DNA of 64,000 nt from contig NZ_JADQDF010000001.1 in the NCBI RefSeq assembly GCF_019263585.2, positions 4,474,501 to 4,538,500 of the forward strand, in the 5' to 3' direction. Within the stretch, counting starts at the first letter, position 1. Each line of letters starts with the position of its first letter. Under the pieces are notes generated by a model, which saw only the letters and a list, made by a program, of their open reading frames with translations, was not told the DNA's origin and made no database searches. This document shows positions 8,720 to 16,472 of the stretch, piece by piece. The position numbers and the translations under genes were made by a program. The stretch comes from Pseudonocardia oceani (GTDB lineage Bacteria; Actinomycetota; Actinomycetes; Mycobacteriales; Pseudonocardiaceae).

Positions 8720-9249
8720 ACGACGAGCGCCCGTTCGACGAGTGGGACCGTCCGACAGAAGGCTGGATGCTGTCCGGCACCGTCCGGGACGGCCACGACC
8801 GCACGCTGCTGCTGGAGGTCGCCACCCGCACGCTGTTCCCCACGATGCTGGTCTTCTCGATCTACCTGCTGCTCGTCGGGCACTACTCGCCCGGCGGCGG
8901 CTTCTCCGGGGGCCTCGTCGCCGGGCTGGCGTTCGTCCTGCGCTACACCGCGGGCGGCGGCGTCGGGCTGGGCGCGGTGTTCTCGGTGCGCCCGCCCGCG
9001 ATCATCGGCACCGGCCTGGCGATCGCCGTGTGCACCGCGCTCGTGCCGCTGTTCCTCGGCGTCCAGGTCCTCACCAGTGCGAAGGTGCAGGTCGAGCTGC
9101 CGCTGATCGGGAGCGTCTCCACCCAGACCAGCCTGCTGCTCGACGTCGGCGTCTACGTGCTGATCGTCGGGGTCGTCCTCGACCTGCTGCGCTCGCTCGG
9201 GTCGGGCATCGACCGCGACATGCACGACGCGGGGGAGGTCGTCGGATGA
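8716..9249 (+). CDS. mrpB: Mrp Na+/H+ antiporter subunit B
   Basis: MnhB-domain membrane protein, 177 aa. After about 30 hydrophilic residues come four hydrophobic segments. The diagnostic VGHYSPGGGFSGGLVAGLAF lies at about residues 54-74. GTG at 8716 overlaps the mrpA stop (GTGA), implying coupled translation. The separate MrpB shows that this operon has the full seven-subunit type rather than an A-B fusion. Confidence 0.92.
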   Translation: MNDERPFDEWDRPTEGWMLSGTVRDGHDRTLLLEVATRTLFPTMLVFSIYLLLVGHYSPGGGFSGGLVAGLAFVLRYTAGGGVGLGAVFSVRPPAIIGTGLAIAVCTALVPLFLGVQVLTSAKVQVELPLIGSVSTQTSLLLDVGVYVLIVGVVLDLLRSLGSGIDRDMHDAGEVVG

Positions 9250-9704
9250 ACACGATCAACGTCGTCATGGCGCTCACGGTCGCCGTGCTCTTCTCCACCG
9301 GCTTCTACCTCCTGCTGCAGCGCTCGCTGATGCGCGTGCTGCTCGGCGTCGTCGTGCTCGGGCACGGCACCAACCTGCTGCTGCAGATCGCGGGCGGCCC
9401 GCCCGGGCGGCCGCCGATCGTCGGCACCGTCCCGCCCGAGCTGATCACCGACCCGCTGCCGCAGGCGCTCGCGCTCACCGCCGTCGTCATCACGTTCGCG
9501 CTCACCACCTTCCTGCTGGCGCTCGGCTACCGGTCGTTCGTGCTGGTCGGGCACGACGAGGTGCAGGACGACGTCGAGGACCGCCGCATCGCGACGCAGA
9601 CCATGCCGTCGGCGTCGCTCGACGAGGACCACGACCACGAGCAGCTCGTGCGCGAGGTCGAGGACGACGAGGCCGACGACGAGGTCGAGGCGAGGGCCCG
9701 GTGA
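9246..9704 (+). CDS. mrpC: Mrp Na+/H+ antiporter subunit C (NuoK-like)
   Basis: Homologue of complex I subunit NuoK, 152 aa. Three membrane helices occupy the first 105 residues, with GVVVLGHGTNLLLQIAG and ALALTAVVITFALTTFLLAL as family landmarks. The C-terminus is a long, very acidic hydrophilic tail (residues about 108-152, rich in Asp, Glu and His) that looks like an extension beyond the usual 110-115 aa. It overlaps mrpB (ATGA) and mrpD. Confidence 0.92.
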   Translation: MNTINVVMALTVAVLFSTGFYLLLQRSLMRVLLGVVVLGHGTNLLLQIAGGPPGRPPIVGTVPPELITDPLPQALALTAVVITFALTTFLLALGYRSFVLVGHDEVQDDVEDRRIATQTMPSASLDEDHDHEQLVREVEDDEADDEVEARAR

Positions 9705-11251
9705 CGCCCTTCGCCTGGCTGCTCGCCCTGCCGGTGCTGCTGCCGCTGCTCGGCGCCGCCGGCACGCTCGTCGGGTCGCGGTCGCCCACGCTGCAGCGGG
9801 TGATCGGCATCGTCGTGCTCGCGGCGGTCTCGGTGGTCGCGGCCGTGCTGCTCGTCGTCGCCGACGAGGGCGGGCCCGTCGTCGCGGCGCTGGGCGGGTG
9901 GGCAGCGCCCGTCGGGATCGCGCTGGTGGCCGACCGCCTCTCGGCGCTGCTGCTGCTCGTCTCCACGCTCGTCACGCTGGCGGTGCTGGTCTACGCGATC
10001 GACCAGCGCATCGCCGACTACGGCCGCGGCACGGCCAGCACCACGTTCCACCCGATGTACCTGATGCTCTCGGCCGGCGTCTCGCTCGCCTACCTCACCG
10101 GCGACCTGTTCACCCTGTTCGTCGCCTTCGAGATCATGCTGACGGCGTCCTACGTGCTGATCACGCGGCGCACGAGCGCGCGGAAGATCCGCGCCGGGAT
10201 GACGTACGTGACGGTCAGCCTGCTGTCCTCCCTGCTGTTCCTCACCGCGATCGCGTTCGTCTACGCCGCCACCGGCACCGTCAACCTGGCCGACCTCGCG
10301 GGCCGGGTGGCGCTGCTGCCGCCGGGTCCGGTCACCGTGCTCGGGCTGATGCTGCTGCTGGTGTTCGGGATCAAGGCCGCGATGGTGCCGCTGCACTTCT
10401 GGCTCCCCGACAGCTACCCCAACGCGCCCGGCCCCGTCGCGGCGCTGTTCGCCGGGCTGCTCACCAAGGTCGGCTTCTACGCGATGCTGCGCACGCAGAC
10501 GCTGCTCTTCCCGCGGGAGGAGCCCTGGGCGCTGCTGCTGGTGCTGGCCACCGCCACCATGCTCGTCGGCGCGCTGGGCGCACTGGCGCAGAACGACCTC
10601 AACCGCCTGCTGTCGTTCCTGCTCGTCAGCCACATCGGCTTCATGCTCTTCGGGCTCGCGGTCTTCGACGCGGCGGGCGTGTCGGGCGCCGCGCTCTACG
10701 CGGCGCACCACATCACGGTCCTGGCCACGCTGTTCCTGGTCAGCGGCCTCATCACGCGCCGCACCGGCACCGTGCAGCTCGACGAGATGGGCGGGCTGCT
10801 GCGCACCTCGCCGTGGCTCGCCGTGCTCTACGCGATCCCGGCGCTCACGCTGGCCGGGGTGCCGCCGACGGCCGGTTTCGTCGCCAAGCTGGCGCTGCTG
10901 CAGGCCGGCGCGGCGGCCGGCCTCTGGCCCACCGTCGTCGCGGGGGTCGTGGTCGTGGCGAGTCTGCTCACCCTCTACGCGCTGGCCCGGGTCTGGGTGC
11001 GCGTGTTCTGGGGCGAGCCGCGCGCCGCGCTGCCCGACGACGACCCCGACGACGAGATGGTCGTCGGCACCGCCCGCACGCCGGTGCCGATGTTCGCCGC
11101 CACGGCCGGGCTCGTGGTCGTCAGCCTGGCCATCGCGGCGTTCGCCGGCCCGCTCGCCGCGATCACCGGCCGGGCGGGGGTCGACCTGCTCGACCGGGAG
11201 CCCTACCTGGTGGCCGTCCTGGGCGCCCCGGAGCCGGGGGTGCTGCGATGA
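9701..11251 (+). CDS. mrpD: Mrp Na+/H+ antiporter subunit D (NuoN/ND-like)
   Basis: Second proton-translocating antiporter-like subunit, 516 aa with about 14 helices. The essential Glu is in VAFEIMLTASYVLI (about residue 145). The Lys-containing loop appears as FGIKAAMVPLHFWLPDSYPN, followed by GPVAALFAGLLTKVGFYAML. The GTG start overlaps the mrpC stop by 4 nt. Together with MrpA it should form the ion pathways of the complex. Confidence 0.93.
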   Translation: MTPFAWLLALPVLLPLLGAAGTLVGSRSPTLQRVIGIVVLAAVSVVAAVLLVVADEGGPVVAALGGWAAPVGIALVADRLSALLLLVSTLVTLAVLVYAIDQRIADYGRGTASTTFHPMYLMLSAGVSLAYLTGDLFTLFVAFEIMLTASYVLITRRTSARKIRAGMTYVTVSLLSSLLFLTAIAFVYAATGTVNLADLAGRVALLPPGPVTVLGLMLLLVFGIKAAMVPLHFWLPDSYPNAPGPVAALFAGLLTKVGFYAMLRTQTLLFPREEPWALLLVLATATMLVGALGALAQNDLNRLLSFLLVSHIGFMLFGLAVFDAAGVSGAALYAAHHITVLATLFLVSGLITRRTGTVQLDEMGGLLRTSPWLAVLYAIPALTLAGVPPTAGFVAKLALLQAGAAAGLWPTVVAGVVVVASLLTLYALARVWVRVFWGEPRAALPDDDPDDEMVVGTARTPVPMFAATAGLVVVSLAIAAFAGPLAAITGRAGVDLLDREPYLVAVLGAPEPGVLR

Positions 11252-11772
11252 TCCGCGCGCTGAGCGTGGCGTGGCTGACCGTCGTGTGGGTGCTGCTCTG
11301 GGGCTCGTTCACGCTGCTCACCGTCGTCGGCGGGGTGTTCGTGGGGTGGTTGGTCACCGCGATCTGGCCGCCCGGCCCCGTCGAGCGGCTGCCGCTCCGG
11401 CCGCTGCCGCTGCTCTCGCTCGTCGCCTTCCTCGCGCGCGACATGGTCGTGTCGTCGCTGCAGGTGAGCCGGGAGACGCTGCGGTACGGCCCGCGCTCGC
11501 GCGGCGCGATCCTCGACCTGCCGCTGCTGAGCACGTCCGACCGGGTCGTCGCGCTCATCGCCGGTGCGTACACGATCACGCCGGGCACGCTGGTCCTGCA
11601 GATCGACCTGCGGGGGGGCCGCTGGTTCATCTACGTCGTCGGGCCCCGCGAGCACGAGGCCGTCGAACGGGCCCGCCACGAGGCGCTGGAGGTGCAGCGT
11701 CGGGTCCTGGACGCGTTCGGGTCGCCCGCCGAGCGCGCCGCCGCCCACGATCTGGAGAGGACCCTTCGATGA
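11248..11772 (+). CDS. mrpE: Mrp Na+/H+ antiporter subunit E
   Basis: MNHE-family membrane protein, 174 aa. Two N-terminal helices are followed by a cytoplasmic domain carrying the family block SDRVVALIAGAYTITPGTLV and DLRGGRWFIYVVGPREHEAV. It overlaps mrpD and mrpF by 4 nt each, consistent with stoichiometric synthesis of the antiporter. Confidence 0.9.
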   Translation: MIRALSVAWLTVVWVLLWGSFTLLTVVGGVFVGWLVTAIWPPGPVERLPLRPLPLLSLVAFLARDMVVSSLQVSRETLRYGPRSRGAILDLPLLSTSDRVVALIAGAYTITPGTLVLQIDLRGGRWFIYVVGPREHEAVERARHEALEVQRRVLDAFGSPAERAAAHDLERTLR

Positions 11773-12035
11773 TCGTCGTCTACGCGATCGTCCTCGCGAT
11801 GCTGTGCCTCGCCGGCGTGCTCACGCTGGTGCGGCTGTTCCAGGGGCCGCACGCGCTCGACCGCGTCGCCGCGCTCGACGTGTTCATCCTGCTGATCGTC
11901 GCCGCCACCGCCGTCTACGTCGCGTACTTCGAGGACGGCTCCAACATCCCGCTGCTGGTGGCGTTCGCCCTGCTGGCGTTCGTCGGGTCGGCCACCGCCG
12001 CCCGCCTGGCCGAGCGCCGGGAGCGGCACCGGTGA
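11769..12035 (+). CDS. mrpF: Mrp Na+/H+ antiporter subunit F
   Basis: MrpF/PhaF-family protein, 88 aa with three predicted helices. The family signature RLFQGPHALDRVAALDVF is at residues about 22-39. It ends in a short basic tail. Start and stop both overlap neighbouring Mrp genes (ATGA, GTGA). Confidence 0.9.
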   Translation: MIVVYAIVLAMLCLAGVLTLVRLFQGPHALDRVAALDVFILLIVAATAVYVAYFEDGSNIPLLVAFALLAFVGSATAARLAERRERHR

Positions 12036-12388
12036 GCGCCGTCGACGTCCTCTCGGCCGCGCTGCTGCTGGCCGGCGCGGCTCAGTGCCTGCTCGGGGCG
12101 CTCGGGCTCGTCCGCCTGCCCAGCCTGCTGTCGCGGATGCAGGCCGCCACCAAGCCCCAGACGCTCGGCCTCCTGCTCATCCTGGCCGGCGCGGCCCTGC
12201 GGGTGCCGCTCGACAGTGCGGTCACGCTCCTGCTCGTGGGTGTGTTCCAGGTGATCACTGCGCCGGTGATCTCCCAGCTGATCGGCCGCTCGGCGTACCG
12301 GAGCGGGTCGGTGCACCGCAAGATCCTGGTGGTCGACGAGCTGGCCGGGCGCATGCCGTTGGAGGGGCCGGAGCGGGCGGGGGAGTAG
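12032..12388 (+). CDS. mrpG: Mrp Na+/H+ antiporter subunit G
   Basis: MnhG/PhaG-family protein, 118 aa with three helices. The diagnostic GLVRLPSLLSRMQAATKPQT is at residues about 25-44, and FQVITAPVISQLIGRSAYR follows. It is the last gene of the operon. No clear rho-independent hairpin directly follows it; the sequence passes into a repeat block. Confidence 0.9.
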   Translation: MSAVDVLSAALLLAGAAQCLLGALGLVRLPSLLSRMQAATKPQTLGLLLILAGAALRVPLDSAVTLLLVGVFQVITAPVISQLIGRSAYRSGSVHRKILVVDELAGRMPLEGPERAGE

Positions 12389-12394
12389 GGCTCG

Positions 12395-12454
12395 CCGAGG
12401 TGCGGGCCGAGGTGCGGGCCGAGGTGCGGGCCGACGTGCGGGCCGACGCGCGCG
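12395..12454 (+). repeat. 12-bp tandem repeat, five copies
   Basis: Three exact copies of CCGAGGTGCGGG (12395-12430) are followed by CCGACGTGCGGG and a degenerate CCGACGCGCGCG. It starts 7 nt after the mrpG stop codon. It might mark slippage; no function is apparent. Confidence 0.85.
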
Positions 12455-12460
12455 CTGTGC

Positions 12461-12600
12461 GGTGATCGTCGGGAGTGTGACGTGGGGGTCGTCGGGAGGG
12501 CGCTGGTGGTGCACTCTCGGCGATCATGCGGCGGTGATCGTCGGAAGTGTGACGTGGCGGTCGTCGGGAGGGCTGTGGGGGCGCACTCCTGTCCGTCGGT
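12461..12600 (+). repeat. Composite A-B interspersed repeat, copy 1
   Basis: Unit A (12463-12526) opens with TGATCGTCGGGAGTG and closes with CACTCTCGGCGATCA, an inverted repeat of 15 bp (two wobble positions) around a 34-nt loop containing GTCGTCGGGAGGGC. Unit B (12535-12599) has the same left half but ends in GCGCACTCCTGTCCGTCGG instead of the closing arm. Two more A-B pairs follow in the same orientation. Confidence 0.85.
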
Positions 12601-12696
12601 CCGCGGGGGAGTCGTCGCACACCGGTCCTGCGCCCGGCGCACCAGCTGCAGCCGGTGTGTCGGTGGTGGAACCGGTGCGCGGGCCGGCGAGCCGGT

Positions 12697-12836
12697 GGTG
12701 ATCGTCAGGAGTGTGGCGTGGCGGTCGTCGGGGGGACCCTGGTGGTGCACTCTCGGCGATCATGACGCGGTGATCGGCGAGAAGGTGACGTGGCGGTCGT
12801 CGGGAGGGCCGTGAGGGCGCACTCCTGCCCGTCGGG
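12697..12836 (+). repeat. Composite A-B interspersed repeat, copy 2
   Basis: Unit A spans 12699-12762 with arms TGATCGTCAGGAGTG and CACTCTCGGCGATCA. Unit B spans 12771-12835, beginning TGATCGGCGAGAAGG and ending GCGCACTCCTGCCCGTCGG. It has the same order, spacing and orientation as copy 1, 236 bp away. Confidence 0.85.
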
Positions 12837-13020
12837 TCGGCGGTGAGCCGCCGCGCAGCGGTCTCGTGCGCCGGTGCGGTGCCGGTGGTGCCACAGCGGC
12901 CGACCGCTGCAGCCGCCACCCCACCCCGCTGCTCCGCGTCTCGGCACCACCCGCGGGCCTCGCGGCAGCGGGCCATCGCCGGCCGGTCCGCTCCACCACC
13001 GGCTGTCGGCCCCGCGCACC

Positions 13021-13160
13021 AGTGATTGTCGGGAGTGTGACGCGGCGGTCGGCGGAGGGACCCTGGCGGTGCACTCCCGGCGATCATGCGACGGTGATCG
13101 CCGAGAAGGTGACGTGCCGGTCGTCGGAAGGGCCGTGGGGGCGCACTCCTGCCCGTCGGC
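13021..13160 (+). repeat. Composite A-B interspersed repeat, copy 3
   Basis: Unit A spans 13023-13086 with arms TGATTGTCGGGAGTG and CACTCCCGGCGATCA. Unit B spans 13095-13159, beginning TGATCGCCGAGAAGG and ending GCGCACTCCTGCCCGTCGG. Substitutions between copies in the arms are mostly of the kind that preserve or wobble the pairing. Confidence 0.85.
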
Positions 13161-13227
13161 CGGTGGTGAGGCGGACACGAGCCCCCGCCGCACACCCGGT
13201 CCGGCGTCCGGGTCCTAGGGTGTCGGG

Positions 13228-13752
13228 GTGCCCCTCTACGCCCTCGGCGACGTCGAGCCCCGCATCCACCCCGACGCCTACGTGCATCCCGACGCGGTGG
13301 TGATCGGTGACGTCACGATCGGGGCGGAGTCGACGGTGTGGCCCACCGCGGTGCTCCGCGGCGACGACGGCCACATCGTCGTCGGCGCCCGCACGAGCAT
13401 CCAGGACGGCACGATCATCCACACCACCGTCGTCCGGCCGACGATCATCGGCGACGAGGTGACCGTCGGGCACAACGTGCACATCGAAGCGGCCACCATC
13501 GGCGACCGCGCGCTCATCTCGTCGGGCTCCGTGGTGCTCAACGGGTCGACGGTCGGGGCCGGGGCGGTCGTCGCCGCGGGCGCGGTGGTCTCGCCGAACG
13601 CGGAGATCCCGCCGCGCACGATGGCGCTGGGCATCCCGGCGCGCGTGCGCGAGGGCTACGAGGTGCCGTCCGACGTCACCGAGTACGCGGTCACGTCCTA
13701 CGTCCAGCGCGGCAAGCGGTTCCGCGCCGAGCTGCGCCGGTTGGAGGGCTGA
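13228..13752 (+). CDS. Gamma-class carbonic anhydrase-like hexapeptide protein
   Basis: Left-handed beta-helix protein, 174 aa, of the gamma-CA/PaaY group (cytosolic trimers, Zn at subunit interfaces). Hexapeptide repeats run from about residue 15 to 145. Family motifs are RGDDGHIVVGARTSIQDGTI and VTVGHNVHIEA. Two metal His are present (H65 in IIHTT, H82 in VGH), but the position of the third His of the usual LHGC motif holds Glu87, with an extra His at 85. The catalytic state is therefore uncertain. The start is GTG 13228, 6 nt after a TAGGGT -10 (leaderless). It is followed after 1 nt by ung. Confidence 0.85.
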   Translation: MPLYALGDVEPRIHPDAYVHPDAVVIGDVTIGAESTVWPTAVLRGDDGHIVVGARTSIQDGTIIHTTVVRPTIIGDEVTVGHNVHIEAATIGDRALISSGSVVLNGSTVGAGAVVAAGAVVSPNAEIPPRTMALGIPARVREGYEVPSDVTEYAVTSYVQRGKRFRAELRRLEG

Positions 13753-13753
13753 G

Positions 13754-14431
13754 GTGGCGAAGCCGCTGAGCGAGGTCGTCGAGGCCGGGTGGGCGCGGGC
13801 GCTGGAGCCCGTGGCGCCGGTGATCGCCGACATGGGGGAGTTCCTGCGCGCCGAGCTCGCCTCCGGCCGCCGCTACCTGCCGGCCGGGGCGAACGTGCTG
13901 CGCGCCTTCACCCAGCCCTTCGACGACGTGCGTGTGCTGATCGTCGGGCAGGACCCCTACCCGACGCCCGGGCACGCGATCGGGCTGTCGTTCTCGGTGG
14001 CGCCGGAGACGACGCCGGTGCCGCGGTCGCTGGCCAACATCTTCCGTGAGTACAGCGACGACCTCGGCCATCCGAGGCCCTCCACCGGCGACCTGACGCC
14101 GTGGGCCGCGCAGGGGGTGCTGCTGCTGAACCGGGTGCTGACCGTCGAGCCGGGCAACCCGGGCAGCCACCGCGACAAGGGGTGGGAGAAGGTCACCGAG
14201 CAGGCGATCCGCGCGCTGGTCGACCGCGACGGCGAGCCGCTGGTGGCGATCCTGTGGGGCCGCGACGCCCGCAACCTCGCACCGCTGCTGGTGGACGTGC
14301 CGCTGGTGGAGTCGGCGCACCCGTCACCGATGTCGGCCGACCGCGGGTTCTTCGGGTCGAAACCGTTCAGCCGGGTCAACGACCTGCTGGAGGAGATCGG
14401 CGGCGACCCCGTCGACTGGAAGCTGCCCTAG
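13754..14431 (+). CDS. ung: Uracil-DNA glycosylase, family 1
   Basis: Removes uracil from DNA at the start of base-excision repair; cytosolic. The product is 225 aa, as usual for the family. The water-activating loop GQDPYPTPGHAIGLSFSV is at about residues 66-83, and the DNA-intercalation/catalytic His loop is ESAHPSPMSADRGFFGSKPF near 191-210. GTG at 13754 lies 1 nt after the preceding stop, so the two genes are co-transcribed. Confidence 0.95.
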   Translation: MAKPLSEVVEAGWARALEPVAPVIADMGEFLRAELASGRRYLPAGANVLRAFTQPFDDVRVLIVGQDPYPTPGHAIGLSFSVAPETTPVPRSLANIFREYSDDLGHPRPSTGDLTPWAAQGVLLLNRVLTVEPGNPGSHRDKGWEKVTEQAIRALVDRDGEPLVAILWGRDARNLAPLLVDVPLVESAHPSPMSADRGFFGSKPFSRVNDLLEEIGGDPVDWKLP

Positions 14432-14519
14432 CCCGAGCTGCCCGTCCGGACTCGCCCAGCACCGCCCCGCCCCACCCCGACTGCAACGTCCGGCAGCCCA
14501 AGACGACGGGCACGACGAA

Positions 14520-14547
14520 ACGGCGCCCCGCCTCAGCGGAGCGCCGT
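14520..14547 (-). terminator. Rho-independent terminator of rpmB
   Basis: On the minus strand a 12-bp stem (ACGGCGCTCCGC with GCGGGGCGCCGT, one mismatch) closes a TGAG loop and is followed by TTTCG. It lies 21 nt past the rpmB stop. Confidence 0.7.
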
Positions 14548-14568
14548 CAGCCGTTCAGCAGAGCCGCG

Positions 14569-14763
14569 TCAGGCGCGCGCGACCTTCCCCGCCTTGAGGC
14601 AGGAGGTGCACACGTTGAGGCGGGTGCGGTTGCCACCGGCGGTGAGACGGGCCCGAACGGTCTGGATGTTCGGGTTCCAGCGGCGGTTGGTGCGGCGGTG
14701 CGAGTGCGAGACGGACATGCCGAAGCCCGGACCCTTGCTACAGACGTCGCAGACGGCAGCCAC
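14569..14763 (-). CDS. rpmB: 50S ribosomal protein L28, zinc-ribbon form
   Basis: Large-subunit ribosomal protein, 64 aa. Two CxxC pairs (CDVC near the N-terminus, CTSC near residue 55) make this the zinc-binding C+ form. Core motifs are GPGFGMSVSHSHRRTNRRW and NPNIQTVRARLTAGG. GTG at 14763 is chosen because GAGGAG sits 6 nt upstream, and it gives the standard length. The longer open frame upstream is not family-like. It is divergent from the fakA-like/recG operon, a common bacterial arrangement. Confidence 0.95.
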   Translation of the reverse strand: MAAVCDVCSKGPGFGMSVSHSHRRTNRRWNPNIQTVRARLTAGGNRTRLNVCTSCLKAGKVARA

Positions 14764-14873
14764 GTCGAACTCCTCGAATCTGGGGGTACGCCGGGATTCC
14801 CCGGACGTGAAGCCCAAGAGTACCTGCGACGTCCGCGGCGGCTCCACACCCCCCGGGTCACTACGCTCGTGAC

Positions 14874-16472
14874 GTGCCCCCGATCCTCGACGCCGCCGTG
14901 CTCACCGGCTGGGCGAAGGCCGCGATCGGGTCGCTGGAGCGCCACCGCGCCGAGATCGACCGCATCAACGTCTTCCCCGTGCCCGACGGTGACACCGGCA
15001 CGAACCTGCTGCTGACCATGCGCGCCGCGCTCGACGCCGTGGGCCGCGGCGAGGGGCAGGTGGCCGCGGCGCTGGCGCGCGGTGCGCTGATCGGGGCGCG
15101 CGGCAACTCCGGCGTGATCCTCTCGCAGGTCCTGCGCGGGGTCTCCGACGCCGTCGCGGCGAAGGCGGGCCCGTCCGCGGGCGGGAAGGTCCTGGCCGAC
15201 GGCCTGGGCCGCGCGCACCGGCTCGCCACCGCCGCCGTGACGCGCCCGCGCGAGGGCACGGTGCTCTCGGTGCTGTCGGCGGCGGCCGTGGCGTCGGTGG
15301 CGGTGGGCTCCGACCGGCTCGACGCGGTGGCCGTCGCGGCCGCCGACGCCGCCCGCGACGCCCTGTGCGAGACCACCGGGCAGCTGCCCGAGCTGGCCCG
15401 CGCCGGGGTCGTCGACGCCGGCGGGCTCGGCCTCTACCTCGTCCTCGACGCCCTGGCCGCGCTGGTCAGCGGGCGGGCCGGGTCGGCGTTCCCGGAGCCC
15501 TCGCCCGGGCGCGGCCCCGCCCGCGGCCGCGACGCGCTCGTCGCCGCCCGCGAGTCGGGCTCCCCGGCCTTCGACTACGAGGTCATGTACCTGCTCCAGG
15601 CCTCCGGCGAGGCCGTCGCCGTCCTGCGCGCCGAGCTCGACGAGCTGGGCGACTCGGTCGCCGTCGTCGGCGACGGCACGGGCACCTGGAACGTCCACGT
15701 GCACTGCACCGACGTCGGCGCGGCGGTCGAGGCCGGCGTCGTCGCGGGCCGCCCGCACCGGATCACCGTCGTCCGGTTCGCCGACCAGCTCGCCCCGGCG
15801 CCCGACCGCTTCGACCGCCCCCGTGCGGTGCTCCTCGTCGCCGCCGGCGCGGAGCTCGGCGAGCTCGCCCGCTCGGCCGGGGCCGACGTCCTGGCCCGCG
15901 AGGACGCCGTCGACCACCGAGCCGTGCACGAGGCGCTCGTCGCCACCCGCGCCCGCCACGTCGTCCTGCTGCCCGCCGACAACGACCTGCTCGCCACGGC
16001 CGAGCGCGCGGCGACGGCGGCCCGGCGCGACGGCCAGGAGGTGCTGGTCCTGCCCACGGCCTCGGTGCTGCAGGGGCTCTCCGCGCTCGCCGTGCACGAT
16101 CCCGAGCGGCGCGCGGCCGACGACGTCGTCGCGATGGCCGAGGCGGCGGCGCTCACCCGCACGGCCGCGCTCGTCGTCGCCGAGACCGAGGCGATGACGT
16201 GGGTGGGGCGCTGCGAGCCGGGGGAGGTGCTGGGGCTCTCCGACGGCGAGGTGGTGCTGATCGCGCCGGACCTGGCTGTCGGTGCCCTGTGGTTGGCTCA
16301 CCGCATGCTCACCGCGGGGGGCGAGATCGTCACGGCGCTGCTCGGGGAGGGGGCCGACGACGCGCTGGGCGAGGGCCTGGCCACCGACCTGCGGCGCACC
16401 CACCCCGAGGTCGACGTCGTGGTCCACCGGGGCGGGCAGACCGACTACCCGATCGTCCTGGGGGTGGAGTGA
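14874..16472 (+). CDS. DAK2-domain fatty-acid kinase-like protein (FakA/YloV family)
   Basis: Product of 532 aa. The N-terminal DhaL/DAK2 ATP-binding domain covers about residues 1-195 (INVFPVPDGDTGTNLLLTMR holds the Mg-ATP aspartates, then GARGNSGVILSQVLRG). The rest is the FakA-type middle and C-terminal domain. In Firmicutes, FakA phosphorylates FakB-bound fatty acids to supply acyl-phosphate for phospholipid synthesis. Transfer of that role to this organism is inference, and no fakB is visible. The GTG start follows TACGCT (14862-14867) by 6 nt, so it is likely leaderless. It overlaps recG by 4 nt; the rpmB/fakA/recG neighbourhood is widely conserved. Confidence 0.85.
   Translation: MPPILDAAVLTGWAKAAIGSLERHRAEIDRINVFPVPDGDTGTNLLLTMRAALDAVGRGEGQVAAALARGALIGARGNSGVILSQVLRGVSDAVAAKAGPSAGGKVLADGLGRAHRLATAAVTRPREGTVLSVLSAAAVASVAVGSDRLDAVAVAAADAARDALCETTGQLPELARAGVVDAGGLGLYLVLDALAALVSGRAGSAFPEPSPGRGPARGRDALVAARESGSPAFDYEVMYLLQASGEAVAVLRAELDELGDSVAVVGDGTGTWNVHVHCTDVGAAVEAGVVAGRPHRITVVRFADQLAPAPDRFDRPRAVLLVAAGAELGELARSAGADVLAREDAVDHRAVHEALVATRARHVVLLPADNDLLATAERAATAARRDGQEVLVLPTASVLQGLSALAVHDPERRAADDVVAMAEAAALTRTAALVVAETEAMTWVGRCEPGEVLGLSDGEVVLIAPDLAVGALWLAHRMLTAGGEIVTALLGEGADDALGEGLATDLRRTHPEVDVVVHRGGQTDYPIVLGVE

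Larger units (their letters stand above)
12389..13227. other. Gene-free 839-bp repeat block
   Basis: No credible gene is seen between mrpG and the carbonic-anhydrase-like gene. Frames here on both strands are repetitive peptides produced by the DNA repeats themselves. The block holds a 12-bp tandem array and three composite A-B repeats, listed separately. Two unique spacers of about 100 and 185 bp (12601-12696, 12837-13020) lie between the composites and show only general GC-rich sequence, with partial echoes of CCGGTGGTG-type ends. Confidence 0.8.

Noticed and set aside
12461..13160. Possible CRISPR array because of regularly spaced repeats
   Set aside because: Units are about 65 bp, diverged, adjacent in A-B pairs, with only three pairs and no uniform spacers or cas genes.
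12462..13303. Several overlapping frames on both strands with repeated peptides such as RRPPRHTPDDH
   Set aside because: They are translations of the A-B DNA repeats, without ribosome sites or family motifs; treated as non-coding.
14720..14847. A longer L28 starting at 14847
   Set aside because: The extra 28 residues are unlike L28, while GTG 14763 has a proper ribosome site and yields the standard 64 aa.
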